Source: Acidobacteriota bacterium (GTDB taxonomy: Bacteria > Acidobacteriota > Thermoanaerobaculia > Thermoanaerobaculales > Thermoanaerobaculaceae). From it: a stretch of DNA of 61,334 bases. Of the stretch, positions 25,481 through 35,688 are shown piece by piece. The position numbers were made by a program, and so were the translations under genes. Each line of letters starts with the position of its first letter. The first letter of the stretch is position 1. The notes under the pieces were generated by a model. The model made no database searches and had not been told where the DNA came from. It worked only from the letters and a program-made list of their open reading frames with translations. The stretch is from contig JACQZW010000049.1 in assembly GCA_016213675.1 (NCBI GenBank), forward strand, positions 1 to 61,334, read 5' to 3'.

Positions 25481-27907
25481 ATGGTCTTCGGAAGTTTCGA
25501 CGACGAGGCGCGCGAGTACGTCATCTCGACTCCAAGAACCCCCCGGCCCTGGATCAACTACCTGGGCACCGAGGGGTTTTTCGGGCTCGTGTCCAACACC
25601 GCCGGCGGCTACTGCTTCTATCGCGACGCCCGCCTTCGCCGGCTCACCCGCTACCGCTACAACAGCGTGCCGGCCGACGCCGGCGGACGGTACTTCTACA
25701 TCCGCGACGGCGAGGAGATCTGGAGCCCGGGCTGGCTGCCGGTCAGGTGCGAGCTGGACGCCTACTCCTGCCGTCACGGCCTGTCGTACACGGTCATCAC
25801 CGGTGAGCGCAACGGCATCCGCGCTGAGGTGACGCTCCTCGTCCCGCTCGGCGAGAACGCCGAAATCCACAGGGTCAAACTGACGAACCTGACCGGCTCC
25901 TCCCGCCCGGTCGAGCTTTTCTCGCTCGTCGAGTTCTGCCTCTGGAACGCCTGGGACGACCAGACCAACTACCAGCGCAACCTGTCGACCGGCGAGGTCG
26001 AAGTCGATGGTAGTGCGATCTACCACACCACCGAGTATCGGGAGCGCCGCGACCACTTCGCGGTGTACGCCGTCAACGCCCCGCTCGCCGGCTTCGACAC
26101 CGACCGCGAGAGCTTCCTCGGCCCTTTCGGGGGCTGGGGCGATCCACAGGCTGTCGTCGACGGTCGATCCGGAAACTCACTGGCCTCCGGGTGGGCACCG
26201 ATCGGCTCCCACCACCTCACCCTCGAGCTCACCCCCGGCGAGGAACGAGCCCTCGTCTTCGTGCTCGGCTACGTCGAAAACCCGCCCGCCGAGAAGTGGG
26301 AGCGGCCGGGAGTCGTCAACAAGGCCCGGGCGCAGGCGCTGCTCGCGCGGTTCGCCACCACCGAGCAGGTCGACACCGCGCTCGCGGCGCTGCGGCACTA
26401 TTGGGACGAGATGCTGTCGCGCTTCACCGCGTCGACGGGCGATCCCCGCGTCGACCGCATGGTCAACCTGTGGAACCCCTACAACTGCATGGTGACCTTC
26501 AACATGTCGCGCAGCGCCTCGTACTTCGAGACCGGCATCGGGCGCGGCATGGGATTCCGGGACTCCAACCAGGACCTCCTCGGCTGCGTCCACCAGGTCC
26601 CCGGCCGAGCGCGCGAGCGCATCCTCGACATCGCCGCCACCCAGCTCCCGGACGGCAGCGCCTATCACCAGTACCAGCCGCTGACCAGGCGGGGCAACAA
26701 CGACATCGGTTCCGGGTTCAACGACGACCCGCTGTGGTTGATCGAGGGAGTGTCGGCCTACGTCCGCGAGACCGGCGACCTCGCCGTCCTCACCGAGCAG
26801 GTGCCGTTCGACAACGACCAGGCCGCCGTTGCGTCGCTCTTCGACCACCTGCGCCGCTCCTTTGCGCACGTGCTCGCCAACCTCGGGCCGCACGGGCTGC
26901 CGCTGATCGGTCGCGCCGACTGGAACGACTGCCTGAACCTCAACTGCTTCTCGGCGGAGCCCGACGAGTCGTTCCAGACGACCGGGAACCGCTCCGGCCG
27001 GGTCGCGGAGTCCGTCTTCATCGCCGGCCTCTTCGTCCACGCCGCACCGCTCTTCGCCGAGCTCGCCGACGCGTTGGGCTGCCACGAAGAGGCGCGGGCG
27101 GCTCGCGACGAGGCGGCTCGAATGTCGCGCGCGGTCCTGGAGCACGGCTGGGACGGTGACTGGTTCCTGCGCGCCTTCGACGCATTCGGCCGGCCGGTCG
27201 GCTCGAGGAGCTGCGAGGAGGGACAGATCTTCATCGAGCCCCAGGGGTTCTGCGTCATGGCCGGGATCGGGGTCGCCGGCGGCCAGGCGAGGCGGGCGCT
27301 CGACGCCGTCGCCTCGCGACTGGCGACACCCCACGGCATCGTGCTCCATCAGCCGGCCTACACCTCCTATCGGCTCGAGCTTGGCGAGATCAGCTCGTAC
27401 CCTCCCGGTTACAAGGAAAACGCCGGCGTCTTCTGCCACAACAACCCCTGGGTGATGATCGCCGAGACGGTCATCGGCCGCGGCAGCCAAGCCTTCGACT
27501 ACTGGACCCGGCTGGCGCCCGCCTTCCGCGAGGCGATCTCCGAGGTGCACCGGCAGGAGCCGTACGCCTACGCGCAGATGATCGCCGGCCCGGACGCCTC
27601 GCGCCAGGGCGAGGCGAAGAACTCCTGGCTCACCGGCTCGGCTGCCTGGAACTACGTGGCGATCACCCAACACATCCTCGGCGTGCGCCCCGAGCTCGAC
27701 GGCCTGCGGGTCCATCCGTGCCTGCCGGCCGCGCTGCCCGCGCTCGCGGTCACGCGGCGCTGTCGCGGCGCCGAGTACCGAATCACGATGACGAACCGGG
27801 GCCAGGGCGGTGCCCCGGTCCTCAGGGTCGACGGCGAGCCGATCGCCGGCACGCTGGTGCCGTGGGCAGCCCCCGGCTCCGTCGTCGCCGTCGAGGTCGC
27901 CGTGTAG
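25481..27907 (+). CDS. Cellobiose phosphorylase (GH94)
   Basis: The 808-residue protein is the normal GH94 length. It starts [13 protein letters not shown] and [17 protein letters not shown] and carries the catalytic-barrel motifs [47 protein letters not shown] (general acid Asp483) and [15 protein letters not shown]. The [12 protein letters not shown] block matches cellobiose phosphorylases better than chitobiose phosphorylases, which differ there. It converts cellobiose and phosphate to glucose 1-phosphate and glucose in the cytoplasm. The ATG at 25481 has GGAGGAG upstream; an upstream in-frame ATG at 25448 lacks one. It begins an operon with the oxidoreductase and GH5 genes, under operator 2. 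Confidence 0.92.
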   Translation: MVFGSFDDEAREYVISTPRTPRPWINYLGTEGFFGLVSNTAGGYCFYRDARLRRLTRYRYNSVPADAGGRYFYIRDGEEIWSPGWLPVRCELDAYSCRHGLSYTVITGERNGIRAEVTLLVPLGENAEIHRVKLTNLTGSSRPVELFSLVEFCLWNAWDDQTNYQRNLSTGEVEVDGSAIYHTTEYRERRDHFAVYAVNAPLAGFDTDRESFLGPFGGWGDPQAVVDGRSGNSLASGWAPIGSHHLTLELTPGEERALVFVLGYVENPPAEKWERPGVVNKARAQALLARFATTEQVDTALAALRHYWDEMLSRFTASTGDPRVDRMVNLWNPYNCMVTFNMSRSASYFETGIGRGMGFRDSNQDLLGCVHQVPGRARERILDIAATQLPDGSAYHQYQPLTRRGNNDIGSGFNDDPLWLIEGVSAYVRETGDLAVLTEQVPFDNDQAAVASLFDHLRRSFAHVLANLGPHGLPLIGRADWNDCLNLNCFSAEPDESFQTTGNRSGRVAESVFIAGLFVHAAPLFAELADALGCHEEARAARDEAARMSRAVLEHGWDGDWFLRAFDAFGRPVGSRSCEEGQIFIEPQGFCVMAGIGVAGGQARRALDAVASRLATPHGIVLHQPAYTSYRLELGEISSYPPGYKENAGVFCHNNPWVMIAETVIGRGSQAFDYWTRLAPAFREAISEVHRQEPYAYAQMIAGPDASRQGEAKNSWLTGSAAWNYVAITQHILGVRPELDGLRVHPCLPAALPALAVTRRCRGAEYRITMTNRGQGGAPVLRVDGEPIAGTLVPWAAPGSVVAVEVAV

Positions 27908-27953
27908 CCGGAGCCGGAGCGAAATCGCGACCCTGGAGGAGGGCTGCAAGAGG

Positions 27954-28940
27954 ATGAAACGGAAGCTCCGCCTGGGACTGCTCGGAACCGGCGTCGCGGC
28001 GCGCACGCTCTACCTTCCCGCGTTCGCCCGGCTGGGCGACCGCATCGAGGTCCTCGCGTGCGCCAGCCGTCATCGCGAGAACGCGGCCGGATACGCCCGC
28101 CTCGCGGGCATCCCGGTGGTGGCGCGCGACGCACGAGAGCTGTTCTCCCTGCCCCACCTCGACGCGGTGTTCATCAGCCTGCCGATCCACCTCCAGCCGC
28201 GCTATGTCCTTTCGGCGCTCGCCGCCGGCAAGGCGGTGCTGAGCGAGAAGCCGCTCGCTCCCAACCTCCCCGCCGGGCGCAGGCTGGTGGCGGCCGCCGG
28301 CCGGTACTCCTCACCCTGGCTGATCGCCGAGAACTACGCCTTCCTGCCCGAGCTCGACCGGCTGCGGAGTTGGCTGCACCAGGGCCGCCTCGGCGAGGTG
28401 CGACTCGTCGAGGTGCGGCAGGTCACCTGGATGGACCGGCGGAACCCATACTTCAACACCGCCTGGCGTGCCCGACCCCGGCACCTCGGCGGCTTCGTGC
28501 TCGACGGGGGTGTGCACCTCGCGCACGTCGTCCGGCGTCTGTTCGGGATGCCGGTCGAGCTGAAGCGCCTGACGGCCGCCTTCGCGACGGACCTGCCGCC
28601 CATCGACACCGCGGTCGCCGTGCTCCGCTTCCCGGGCGGCGCCGTCGGCACCTGGACGAGCTGTTTTTCCGCCCGCGATCCGGGACCGCTCCTGCGGGTG
28701 CTCGGGAGCCGGGGCAATGCCGAGCTGCATCGCGACCGCGTCGTTCGGCGCACCGCCGGCGGCCGCGAGACGACGTACCGCTCGGGCGTCGACAGCTACG
28801 AGGCCCAGCTCAGGCACTTCGCGGACGTGGTGCTCGACGGCGCACCGCCAGCCTTCACACCGGCGGACGGGCTGGCCGATCTCACGCTGATCGCCTCGAT
28901 TTGCGGACGAGGAGCGCTGCCGCGCCCCGCTCCGAGGTGA
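27954..28940 (+). CDS. Gfo/Idh/MocA-family oxidoreductase
   Basis: The 328-residue protein has an N-terminal Rossmann fold (LGLLGTGVAARTLYLPAF), the diagnostic SEKPLA motif (Glu98-Lys99-Pro100) and a C-terminal alpha/beta domain with GGFVLDGGVHLAHVVRRLFG holding the usual catalytic His. Members oxidise or reduce sugars, inositols or sugar derivatives with NAD(P). No signal peptide is present. It lies 46 bases after the cellobiose phosphorylase gene and 17 before GH5, so it probably handles a product of the same pathway; the substrate cannot be named. Confidence 0.85.
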   Translation: MKRKLRLGLLGTGVAARTLYLPAFARLGDRIEVLACASRHRENAAGYARLAGIPVVARDARELFSLPHLDAVFISLPIHLQPRYVLSALAAGKAVLSEKPLAPNLPAGRRLVAAAGRYSSPWLIAENYAFLPELDRLRSWLHQGRLGEVRLVEVRQVTWMDRRNPYFNTAWRARPRHLGGFVLDGGVHLAHVVRRLFGMPVELKRLTAAFATDLPPIDTAVAVLRFPGGAVGTWTSCFSARDPGPLLRVLGSRGNAELHRDRVVRRTAGGRETTYRSGVDSYEAQLRHFADVVLDGAPPAFTPADGLADLTLIASICGRGALPRPAPR

Positions 28941-28957
28941 CGAAGAAGGAGGACCCG

Positions 28958-30043
28958 ATGATCCGACAGAAGACGATCGTCACGCTGGTGCTCATCCTGC
29001 TCGCGGTCGCGACCGTGCGCCCGGCCCTTGCCCAGGCGGCGGAGAGCGGCCGAAGCGACTGGTGGAACGTGCCGTATCCCGAGCCGTTCGACCCCGGTCG
29101 CCTGACCAAGCCGCTGAGCGTCCTCCGTGTGGAGGGCAATCGTTTCGTCGACGCGGAGGGACGCACGGTGGTGCTCGCCGGCGTCAACATCTCCGATCCC
29201 GACAAGCTGGCGAAAAACGGGCGCTGGAGCAAGGCGCACTTCCAGGTCATCAAGGACTGGGGCGCGACCGTGATCCGAGTGCCGGTCCATCCCGTCGCCT
29301 GGAAGGGACGCGGCCCCGTCGAGTACCTCGAGCTCCTCGACCAGGCCGTGGTGTGGGCGACCGAGCTCGGTCTCTACCTGATCGTCGAGTGGCACGGCAT
29401 CGGCAACCTCGAGACCGGCCTCTTCCAGCATCCGATGCACGACACCTCGAAGGCCGAGACGTACCAGTTCTGGCGCACCATCGCGTACCGCTACGGCGCC
29501 GTTTCCACGGTCGCGTTCTACGAGTTGTTCAACGAGCCCACGGACTACCGCGGCCAGCTCGGGAGGATCACCTGGCCGCAGTGGAAGGCGATCAACGAGG
29601 AGATCATCGGCATCATCCGCGCCCACGGTGCCCGCGGCATCCCACTCGTCGGCGGGTTCGACTGGGCCTACGAGCTGCGCAGCGTCAAGGACGCTCCGGT
29701 CGACGCCGAAGGAATCGGCTACGTCTCGCACCCGTACCCGATGAAGGCCCAGCAGCCCTGGGAGCAGAACTGGGAGAGGGACTTCGGCCACGTGGCCGAC
29801 ACGTACCCCGTGTTCGCCACCGAGATCGGGTTCATGGCGGCGACCGACCCGGGTGCGCACGTACCGGTCATGAGCGACGAGGAGTACGGCAGGCGGATCA
29901 CCGCCTACTTCGCCAAGAAGGGGATCTCGTGGACCGCCTGGTGCTTCGACCCCGACTGGCCACCACAGCTCATCTCCGACTGGAGCTACACCCCCACCAC
30001 GCAGGGGGCGTTCTTCCGGGCCGTGATGCTGAGGAAGAAGTAG
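28958..30043 (+). CDS. Secreted GH5 endo-glycanase
   Basis: The 361-residue protein has a signal peptide (VTLVLILLAVATVRPALAQA) and a GH5 TIM barrel: VLAGVNISDP, GATVIRVPVHP, LYLIVEWHG, the acid/base in YELFNEPT (Glu193), the HPY pair (His258, Tyr260) and the nucleophile in FATEIGF (Glu289). GH5 includes endo-glucanases and endo-mannanases. With GH130, epimerase and GH94 as neighbours, cellulose, glucomannan or mixed glucan are the likely targets; the subfamily cannot be settled by eye. The ATG follows AGGAGGACCCG. Confidence 0.87.
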   Translation: MIRQKTIVTLVLILLAVATVRPALAQAAESGRSDWWNVPYPEPFDPGRLTKPLSVLRVEGNRFVDAEGRTVVLAGVNISDPDKLAKNGRWSKAHFQVIKDWGATVIRVPVHPVAWKGRGPVEYLELLDQAVVWATELGLYLIVEWHGIGNLETGLFQHPMHDTSKAETYQFWRTIAYRYGAVSTVAFYELFNEPTDYRGQLGRITWPQWKAINEEIIGIIRAHGARGIPLVGGFDWAYELRSVKDAPVDAEGIGYVSHPYPMKAQQPWEQNWERDFGHVADTYPVFATEIGFMAATDPGAHVPVMSDEEYGRRITAYFAKKGISWTAWCFDPDWPPQLISDWSYTPTTQGAFFRAVMLRKK

Positions 30044-30128
30044 ACGCGATCGGGGCGTCGCCCACGCTCTCGCGGTCCCTGGGCGCGGTGCCGCTCGCTG
30101 CGGAACACGAAGGGCGGCCGCGCCGGCG

Positions 30129-32474
30129 TCAACGGCCGTGCGGCGGCACCTGGACCGGGGCGGTTTGGGCCTTGTAGTACTGCGCGCTCCTCAGCGCCCC
30201 CTCGACCTCCACCCGGCGCCCCTGACGAGAGTAGACGTCTGCGAGCAGGAAGTAGCCGAGCGCCTTCAGATCAGGGGACTGTGACCTGTCGAGGCCTTCC
30301 CTCACCAGCGGGAGCACCTCGGCGGGATCCGCCGCCCTGGCGAGCAGCGCCCGGGCCAGGAAGAGGTACGCCCGGGGCTCGTCGGGATTGGCCTTGAGCA
30401 ATTGCCTGAGCTGATCCTCGGCTGCGGGAGTGTCACCGGAGCGCAGGAACAGGTTGGCGAGGTTGAAGCGGGCAACGACAGAGTCGGGCTGCAGCTCGAG
30501 CTCCTTCGCGTACGCGGTCCGCGCGTCGCCGAGCCGCCCCGATTCCTCGTAGAGCAGTCCGAGGTTGAAGTGCGCGAGCGGGAACTTCGGGTGAGTCGAG
30601 AGAATCCCGTTCAGCTCGGCCTCCGCCTCGTCGAAACGGCGCAGCCCGATCAGGCACGCCGCCAGGTTGTTGCGGTTGCGCGTGAGCTTGGGCTGGATCG
30701 CGACCGCCTCCTGCAGGTAGGGAAGGGCACCGAGGTTGTCGTTCCTGTCCATGTAGGCGTCGGCGATCAACGCCATCGCCTGCGTGTTGCGGGTGTCCTT
30801 GGCAAGCGCCCGCTTGCAGATCGCCACCGTCAGCTCGCCCTCGCCCTCGGCGGCGAGGATGCCGGCCATCGCGATGAGAGCCCGCAGGTTCTCGGGGTCC
30901 TCCTGAAGCACGCCGTCGAGGACCACCCTGGCATCGCCGACTCGGCCGAGCTTCTCGTAGCCTGCCGCCAGGAGGAAGCGCGCCTGCGGGTTGCCCGGGT
31001 CCTGCTTGAGAACCGCTTCGAGCCTGCTCACGGCGCCGGCGTGGTCACCCTGCGACAGCGTGCCGGCGGCCACCCCGATCGCGTCGTAGACCTCGAGCAT
31101 GTCCTTGGGGTCGGCACGGACCGCGCCGTCGTCGGTTCTCGTGGTCCCGCCGACGTAGCCGAGGCTGGCGAGCGCCCGCATGGTCTCCTCGTCGAGGTTT
31201 GCCTCCTGCGGATCGGGCGCGCCCCTGGCGCCTGCCTCACGGAGCTGCGCCAGGGTCGCGCGCAGCTCCTCCGCGACACCCGGCAACCGGCCGACGAGGT
31301 TGTCCTCCTCGCCGGGGTCGTGCAGGGGGGCGTAGAGCTCCGGACGCGGAGCATCGATGTAGGTGTACTCGGGCGTGCGCAGGCTGTACAGGGCGCTCCA
31401 CCCGTACTGCATGCTGAGAGAAACCGACTCGCTGTAGGCGTATGCCGCACCCTGGCGGCGGGGGTCGGCCAGCAACGGCACGAGCGACTCGCCGTCGAGC
31501 CGCGCCGGTGGTGCGACGCCGAGCAGCTCGAGCACGGTGGGTACGACGTCGATGGTCCTGGTCTGCGCGCCGACCCGGGTCCCCTGCTGGCGCCCGCCCG
31601 GGAGGCGGACGATCAGCGGGACGCGGACGGCGTAGTCGTAGATGAAGAAGCCATGCTCCTCCTCGCGGTGGGAACCGAGGCCCTCGCCGTGATCGCCGAT
31701 CACGATCACGATCGTCCGCTCGTCCTTGCCGCTCGACCGCAGCCAGTCGAGCAGGCGGCCGACCTGGGAGTCGGCGAAGGCGATCTCGCCGTCGTAACGG
31801 CGGCTCGGCCCACCCGCAAAGCGTGTCCTGTAGGGATCGGGCGGTTCGTACGGCGTGTGCGGGTCGTAGAGGTGGACCCAGGCGAAGAAGGGGCGCTCGT
31901 CGGCCGCTTGCAGCCACTGGAGCGCTGCGTCCACCACCGTGTTTCCCGGCCGCTGAACCCGCGCGAGGTCGAGCATCTCGCCGGGCTTGAGGGCGAACTC
32001 GTCGTCGTACGCTTCGAACCCCTGGTTCAGGCCCCAGCGGCTGTCGAGCACGAACGCGCCGACGAACCCTCCGCACCGATACCCGTTCTCGCGGAGCTGT
32101 TTCGCCAACGTGGGGTGCGCGTCCGACAGGGCGACTCCCCCGTTGAGGCGGACGCCGTGGAACATCGGTTGGAGACCGGTCATGATCGAGGCGTGGGAAG
32201 GCAGCGTGAACGCGGTCGGCGTGATGCACCGCTCGAAGAGCACCCCGTCCCTGGCGAGGCCGTCGAGAACCGGAGTCTCGGCGCCGGCATGGCCGTAGCA
32301 CCCCAGGCGGTCGGCGCGGGTGGTGTCGAGAGTCACGAGCAGGAGGTTGGCACCGCGGAGCTGGTGCAGTACGCGAGCCCGCAGGAGCGACCGGAGTTGT
32401 GGCGCGCCGACGAACACAGCGGCGACCGCCGCGACCGACAGCCCAGTCACCAGCAGCATTCGCCATCGCCTCAT
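30129..32474 (-). CDS. Sulfatase-fold membrane hydrolase with C-terminal TPRs
   Basis: The 781-residue protein has one N-terminal membrane helix and an alkaline-phosphatase-superfamily domain: NLLLVTLDTTRADRLGCYGH (metal ligand Asp50), HLYDPHTPYEPP, IVIGDHGEGLGSH, DVVPTVLELLG. The formylglycine motif C/S-x-P-x-R is replaced by T90-L-P-S-H, so it is unlikely to be a classical sulfatase and may use Thr as nucleophile, as phosphoethanolamine transferases do. From about residue 480 there are at least six tetratricopeptide repeats. The ATG at 32474 is preferred over the GTG nine bases upstream. It follows the TonB receptor gene on the same strand beyond a hairpin. Confidence 0.8.
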   Translation of the reverse strand: MRRWRMLLVTGLSVAAVAAVFVGAPQLRSLLRARVLHQLRGANLLLVTLDTTRADRLGCYGHAGAETPVLDGLARDGVLFERCITPTAFTLPSHASIMTGLQPMFHGVRLNGGVALSDAHPTLAKQLRENGYRCGGFVGAFVLDSRWGLNQGFEAYDDEFALKPGEMLDLARVQRPGNTVVDAALQWLQAADERPFFAWVHLYDPHTPYEPPDPYRTRFAGGPSRRYDGEIAFADSQVGRLLDWLRSSGKDERTIVIVIGDHGEGLGSHREEEHGFFIYDYAVRVPLIVRLPGGRQQGTRVGAQTRTIDVVPTVLELLGVAPPARLDGESLVPLLADPRRQGAAYAYSESVSLSMQYGWSALYSLRTPEYTYIDAPRPELYAPLHDPGEEDNLVGRLPGVAEELRATLAQLREAGARGAPDPQEANLDEETMRALASLGYVGGTTRTDDGAVRADPKDMLEVYDAIGVAAGTLSQGDHAGAVSRLEAVLKQDPGNPQARFLLAAGYEKLGRVGDARVVLDGVLQEDPENLRALIAMAGILAAEGEGELTVAICKRALAKDTRNTQAMALIADAYMDRNDNLGALPYLQEAVAIQPKLTRNRNNLAACLIGLRRFDEAEAELNGILSTHPKFPLAHFNLGLLYEESGRLGDARTAYAKELELQPDSVVARFNLANLFLRSGDTPAAEDQLRQLLKANPDEPRAYLFLARALLARAADPAEVLPLVREGLDRSQSPDLKALGYFLLADVYSRQGRRVEVEGALRSAQYYKAQTAPVQVPPHGR

Positions 32475-32504
32475 GTCGTGCACCCCCTGCCGCGATGATA
32501 AACG

Positions 32505-32532
32505 CCTGGAGGGCCCGGGCGGGCCCTCCAGG
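32505..32532 (-). terminator. Hairpin terminator after the TonB receptor gene
   Basis: A perfect 12-bp stem (CCTGGAGGGCCC) with a 4-base loop lies 28 bases beyond the TonB receptor stop. On the minus strand it is followed by CGTTTATC, a short T-containing stretch. It separates the receptor from the sulfatase-fold gene. Confidence 0.6.
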
Positions 32533-32559
32533 GTTCTCGTAAACCGTTTTCGAGCGCGC

Positions 32560-35500
32560 CTAGATCGAGAACTTCAGCCCGAGCCGGTAGACGCGCGGGT
32601 AGACCAGCGAGCTCACGAGGCCGTAGTTGGCCGCGGTGTAGACCACCCGGTTGGGAGCAGACGAGTTGAGTGCGTTGAGAACGTCGAAGGAGACGCCGAT
32701 CTGCAAGACGTCGCCGACCTTGACCGTCTTCCCGAGAGAAAGGTCGAGGATGGTCGTTGCCGGCATCCAGTCGGGGTCGTTCGGGTCGGACGCGACCATG
32801 GTCTCGTTCCACCCGGCCGCGAGGTAGGTGCCGTCAGGGATCGTGTCCCCCATCCACGACTGCCAGTACGAGATGCTCTGGACCGGGAAGATCGGCCGCC
32901 CCGAGTCGTACCGGATGCGGAGCCCGATGTCGGTCTCGATGGTCGGCACCGTGTAGCTTCCGGAGAGCTTCACCGCCCACTCGGGGGTCATCATCGCCGG
33001 TCCGCTCAGGTTGTTCTGGTAGTGGTTCAACGTGCTGCCGAACGGGGTGTCCATGATGAGCGGGCCGTCGATGTACCAGTTCTGGTCGACGGTCCGGGGA
33101 TAGAAGCCGTCGGTCTTGTTCCAGTTGACCGCGGCCAGGCCCTGCCACCGGTTTGAGTAGCGCTTGTTGAGCACGAGTTGGAGGCCGTTGTAGGTGCGGC
33201 CGACGTCCTTGCCGGCGAACTTGCTGGCGTTCACCGTCCGCCAGCCGCGGGTCGCACCGTTGCTCGGGTAGTTGTAGTCGGTGGCGTTGATCACCCCGTC
33301 GCCGTTGAAGTCCTTGGGTACGATCTGCCAGACCTCGGTCTCGTAGCCGGTCCAGGTGGTAAACGGCAGGCTCTCCCACTCGAACGGCTCGCCGGTCGCG
33401 AGGTCGTACGGTTGCAGCGCGAGGAGGTCCTTCTCGGTCTTGTAAATGTAGGTGAACTCCACGGCCAGGTCGGAGCCGAGCTGGCGCTGGACCGAGACGT
33501 TGAACTGGTCGGTGTAGGGGCTCGTGGTGCCGGGCGCCACCTCCATCACGAACGACGGATCCTGGACGCTGTGCGCCATGAGCGCCGTCGGCGTGCGACC
33601 GTACAGGGCCTGCATCGCGGCGATGGTCTCCTCGGGGTCCCACATCCCGTTGCCGTTGAGGTCGACCACCGACGCCGGAAGGTCGTATCTCCAAGTGTCC
33701 TGCACGAACGGGTCGAGGTCCGGCCCGTATCGGCGCAGGCTCTCGACCCCCATCGCCGCGAAGTAACGTCCGAAGTGGGCGCGCAGCACCGTCTTCCGGT
33801 CCTCGGTCGCCGTCCAGGCGATGCCGAGGCGCGGCGACCAGGTCTCGAAGTCGTAGACGGTACCCGCCCCACCCCGCTTGCGCAGCAACGTCGGGTGCTC
33901 GACGTCAGAGGGCGAATCGAACTGCTCGTAGATCTCGCCCGTGCCGTATCCGGCCTTCATGTGGTCGTAGCGCAGCCCGAGGTTGACGGTGAGGCGGTCG
34001 TTGACCACCCACCTGTCGTCCACGAAAACGCCGGTCGAGTCCGACTCGCGAACCGTCAGGTACGGGTTGGCCTCGACCTTCCGGTTGTACATCGGGTACA
34101 CCGGGTTCTCGTCCGTGCCCCACTGCCAGCTCTCGGGGCCGTTCCACCACCACTCCGTCGCGGGGCCATACGGCCACCACGGGTACGGGTAGGCGAAATT
34201 GGCATACCCCTGGAAGTAGCCGCCCAGGTAGTTGCCCTCCGCCTTGGTGTACTGCACGCCGAACTTGAGGTCGTGCTCACCGAGGAAGTTCTCCGCGTAA
34301 TGGGAGTAATCGGCCTGTACCGTCTGGCGGTTCGACTCCTGCCCCTCGATGTAGGGGAAGTCGCCGTTGGTCCCCATGTCTCTCACTGGCAGCCACTTCC
34401 ACCAGTTGATGTAACCCGGGTGCCCGGTTTCTCCGGACGTGAACGGGTTCTGGTCGCTGTCAAATGCCAGGTACTTGAAGCCGAGGATGTCCTTCGGGCT
34501 CACTACCCACTGGTACTGGAGCTGGGGCGAGAAGTTGGTGGTCTCCGAGTCGTAGGTCATGCTGGCGTCCCAGCCGTTGCCCCAGGTGCCGTTGTACGCC
34601 TTCGTATCCTCGTAGTGGAGCCCCAGCCAGGCACGATGGTTGGCCCCGAACTCGGCGGTCAGCTTGCCGTCGTAGAGCTTGGTCTTCGAGATCTCCGGGA
34701 GAGTCCGCAGTGGTGCGTGGGTCTCGCTCTCCGGTTGGCCGTAGCCGACATAGAACCACAGGCGATCCTTCAGGATCGGACCGCCGAGGGTGAGGCTGAT
34801 CTCGTCGTTGCTGACCGGCTCCCAGGTGATCTCGAGGTCCGGGTCGGCGGTCAGCCAGCCTCCGAAGTCCGTGGTGCTGTTGTCCGCCGCGTTTCCGACC
34901 TGTGTGTAGTAGGCCACATCGCCGTGGAACTCGTTGCTGCCCGATTTGGTGATCACGTCGATCGCAGCGCCCGAGTAGTTGCCGTACTCGGCCTGCGCAC
35001 CGAGGGAGAGGACCTTGACCTCCTCCACGGTGTTGTAGTTCACGCTCACCAGCGAGCCCCACGCCGAGCCGCGCGGGTTGGTGGTGTCGACGCCGTTGAC
35101 CAGGGTGATGTTCTGGCTGTTGGCGCTGCCGTACGCCGACGGGCTCGGCAGCCACGACTGTTCGGCCCCGACCGCAGACATGCCCGGAGCCGTCAGAGCG
35201 AGGTCGTAGAACGGGTTGCGGCCGGTCGGGATCTTCGCGAGGAGCTGCGCGCTGAACGTCGTGTCGACCGTCGAGGATCGCGTGTCGACGATCGGTGTTA
35301 CGGAGGTCACCGTAACCGTCTCCTCGAACTGGCCGATCTCCATCCGGACCGGGACGTCGACGGTCGTGCCACGCTCGAGGACAATCCCCGTCTCCGTCGT
35401 CGTCTTGAGCCCCTGCATCGACACCGTCAAGTCGTAGCGCCCCGCGGGAAGGCTCATGAAGAGGAAGCGGCCGCCGGCACCGCTCACCGCAGTCCTTGTG

Positions 35501-35688
35501 CCGCTCACCAGCGCCGCGCTGGTGATCGTGATCGTCGCCCCGGGGAGCACCTCGCCGGTCGCCACGGAGACGGTTCCCGTGATGTTCCCCTCGCTGACCG
35601 ATTGCGCCGAGGCCGGCATCGCTGCGAACAGCAGCATGGCCCCGAGGAGTAGGCATGGTCCAGACCGTACCAGTGCCCTGCTCCGCAT
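32560..35688 (-). CDS. TonB-dependent receptor, acidobacterial SusC-like/Oar type
   Basis: The 1042-residue protein has a signal peptide ending ASAQS and a carboxypeptidase-regulatory-like domain at about 30-115 (GTVSVATGEVLPGATITI, LPAGRYDLTVSMQGLKT). A plug follows (TVEEVKVLSLGAQAEYGNYSG, TKSGSNEFHGD), then a large barrel ending RLGLKFSI. It should import oligosaccharides across the outer membrane with TonB-ExbBD energy. No SusD-like lipoprotein lies beside it. The ATG at 35688 has AAGGAGGAG upstream. Operator 3 lies about 345 bases upstream, with a TTGACA -35 inside it. The cargo is inferred from the surrounding glycosidases. Confidence 0.88.
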   Translation of the reverse strand: MRSRALVRSGPCLLLGAMLLFAAMPASAQSVSEGNITGTVSVATGEVLPGATITITSAALVSGTRTAVSGAGGRFLFMSLPAGRYDLTVSMQGLKTTTETGIVLERGTTVDVPVRMEIGQFEETVTVTSVTPIVDTRSSTVDTTFSAQLLAKIPTGRNPFYDLALTAPGMSAVGAEQSWLPSPSAYGSANSQNITLVNGVDTTNPRGSAWGSLVSVNYNTVEEVKVLSLGAQAEYGNYSGAAIDVITKSGSNEFHGDVAYYTQVGNAADNSTTDFGGWLTADPDLEITWEPVSNDEISLTLGGPILKDRLWFYVGYGQPESETHAPLRTLPEISKTKLYDGKLTAEFGANHRAWLGLHYEDTKAYNGTWGNGWDASMTYDSETTNFSPQLQYQWVVSPKDILGFKYLAFDSDQNPFTSGETGHPGYINWWKWLPVRDMGTNGDFPYIEGQESNRQTVQADYSHYAENFLGEHDLKFGVQYTKAEGNYLGGYFQGYANFAYPYPWWPYGPATEWWWNGPESWQWGTDENPVYPMYNRKVEANPYLTVRESDSTGVFVDDRWVVNDRLTVNLGLRYDHMKAGYGTGEIYEQFDSPSDVEHPTLLRKRGGAGTVYDFETWSPRLGIAWTATEDRKTVLRAHFGRYFAAMGVESLRRYGPDLDPFVQDTWRYDLPASVVDLNGNGMWDPEETIAAMQALYGRTPTALMAHSVQDPSFVMEVAPGTTSPYTDQFNVSVQRQLGSDLAVEFTYIYKTEKDLLALQPYDLATGEPFEWESLPFTTWTGYETEVWQIVPKDFNGDGVINATDYNYPSNGATRGWRTVNASKFAGKDVGRTYNGLQLVLNKRYSNRWQGLAAVNWNKTDGFYPRTVDQNWYIDGPLIMDTPFGSTLNHYQNNLSGPAMMTPEWAVKLSGSYTVPTIETDIGLRIRYDSGRPIFPVQSISYWQSWMGDTIPDGTYLAAGWNETMVASDPNDPDWMPATTILDLSLGKTVKVGDVLQIGVSFDVLNALNSSAPNRVVYTAANYGLVSSLVYPRVYRLGLKFSI

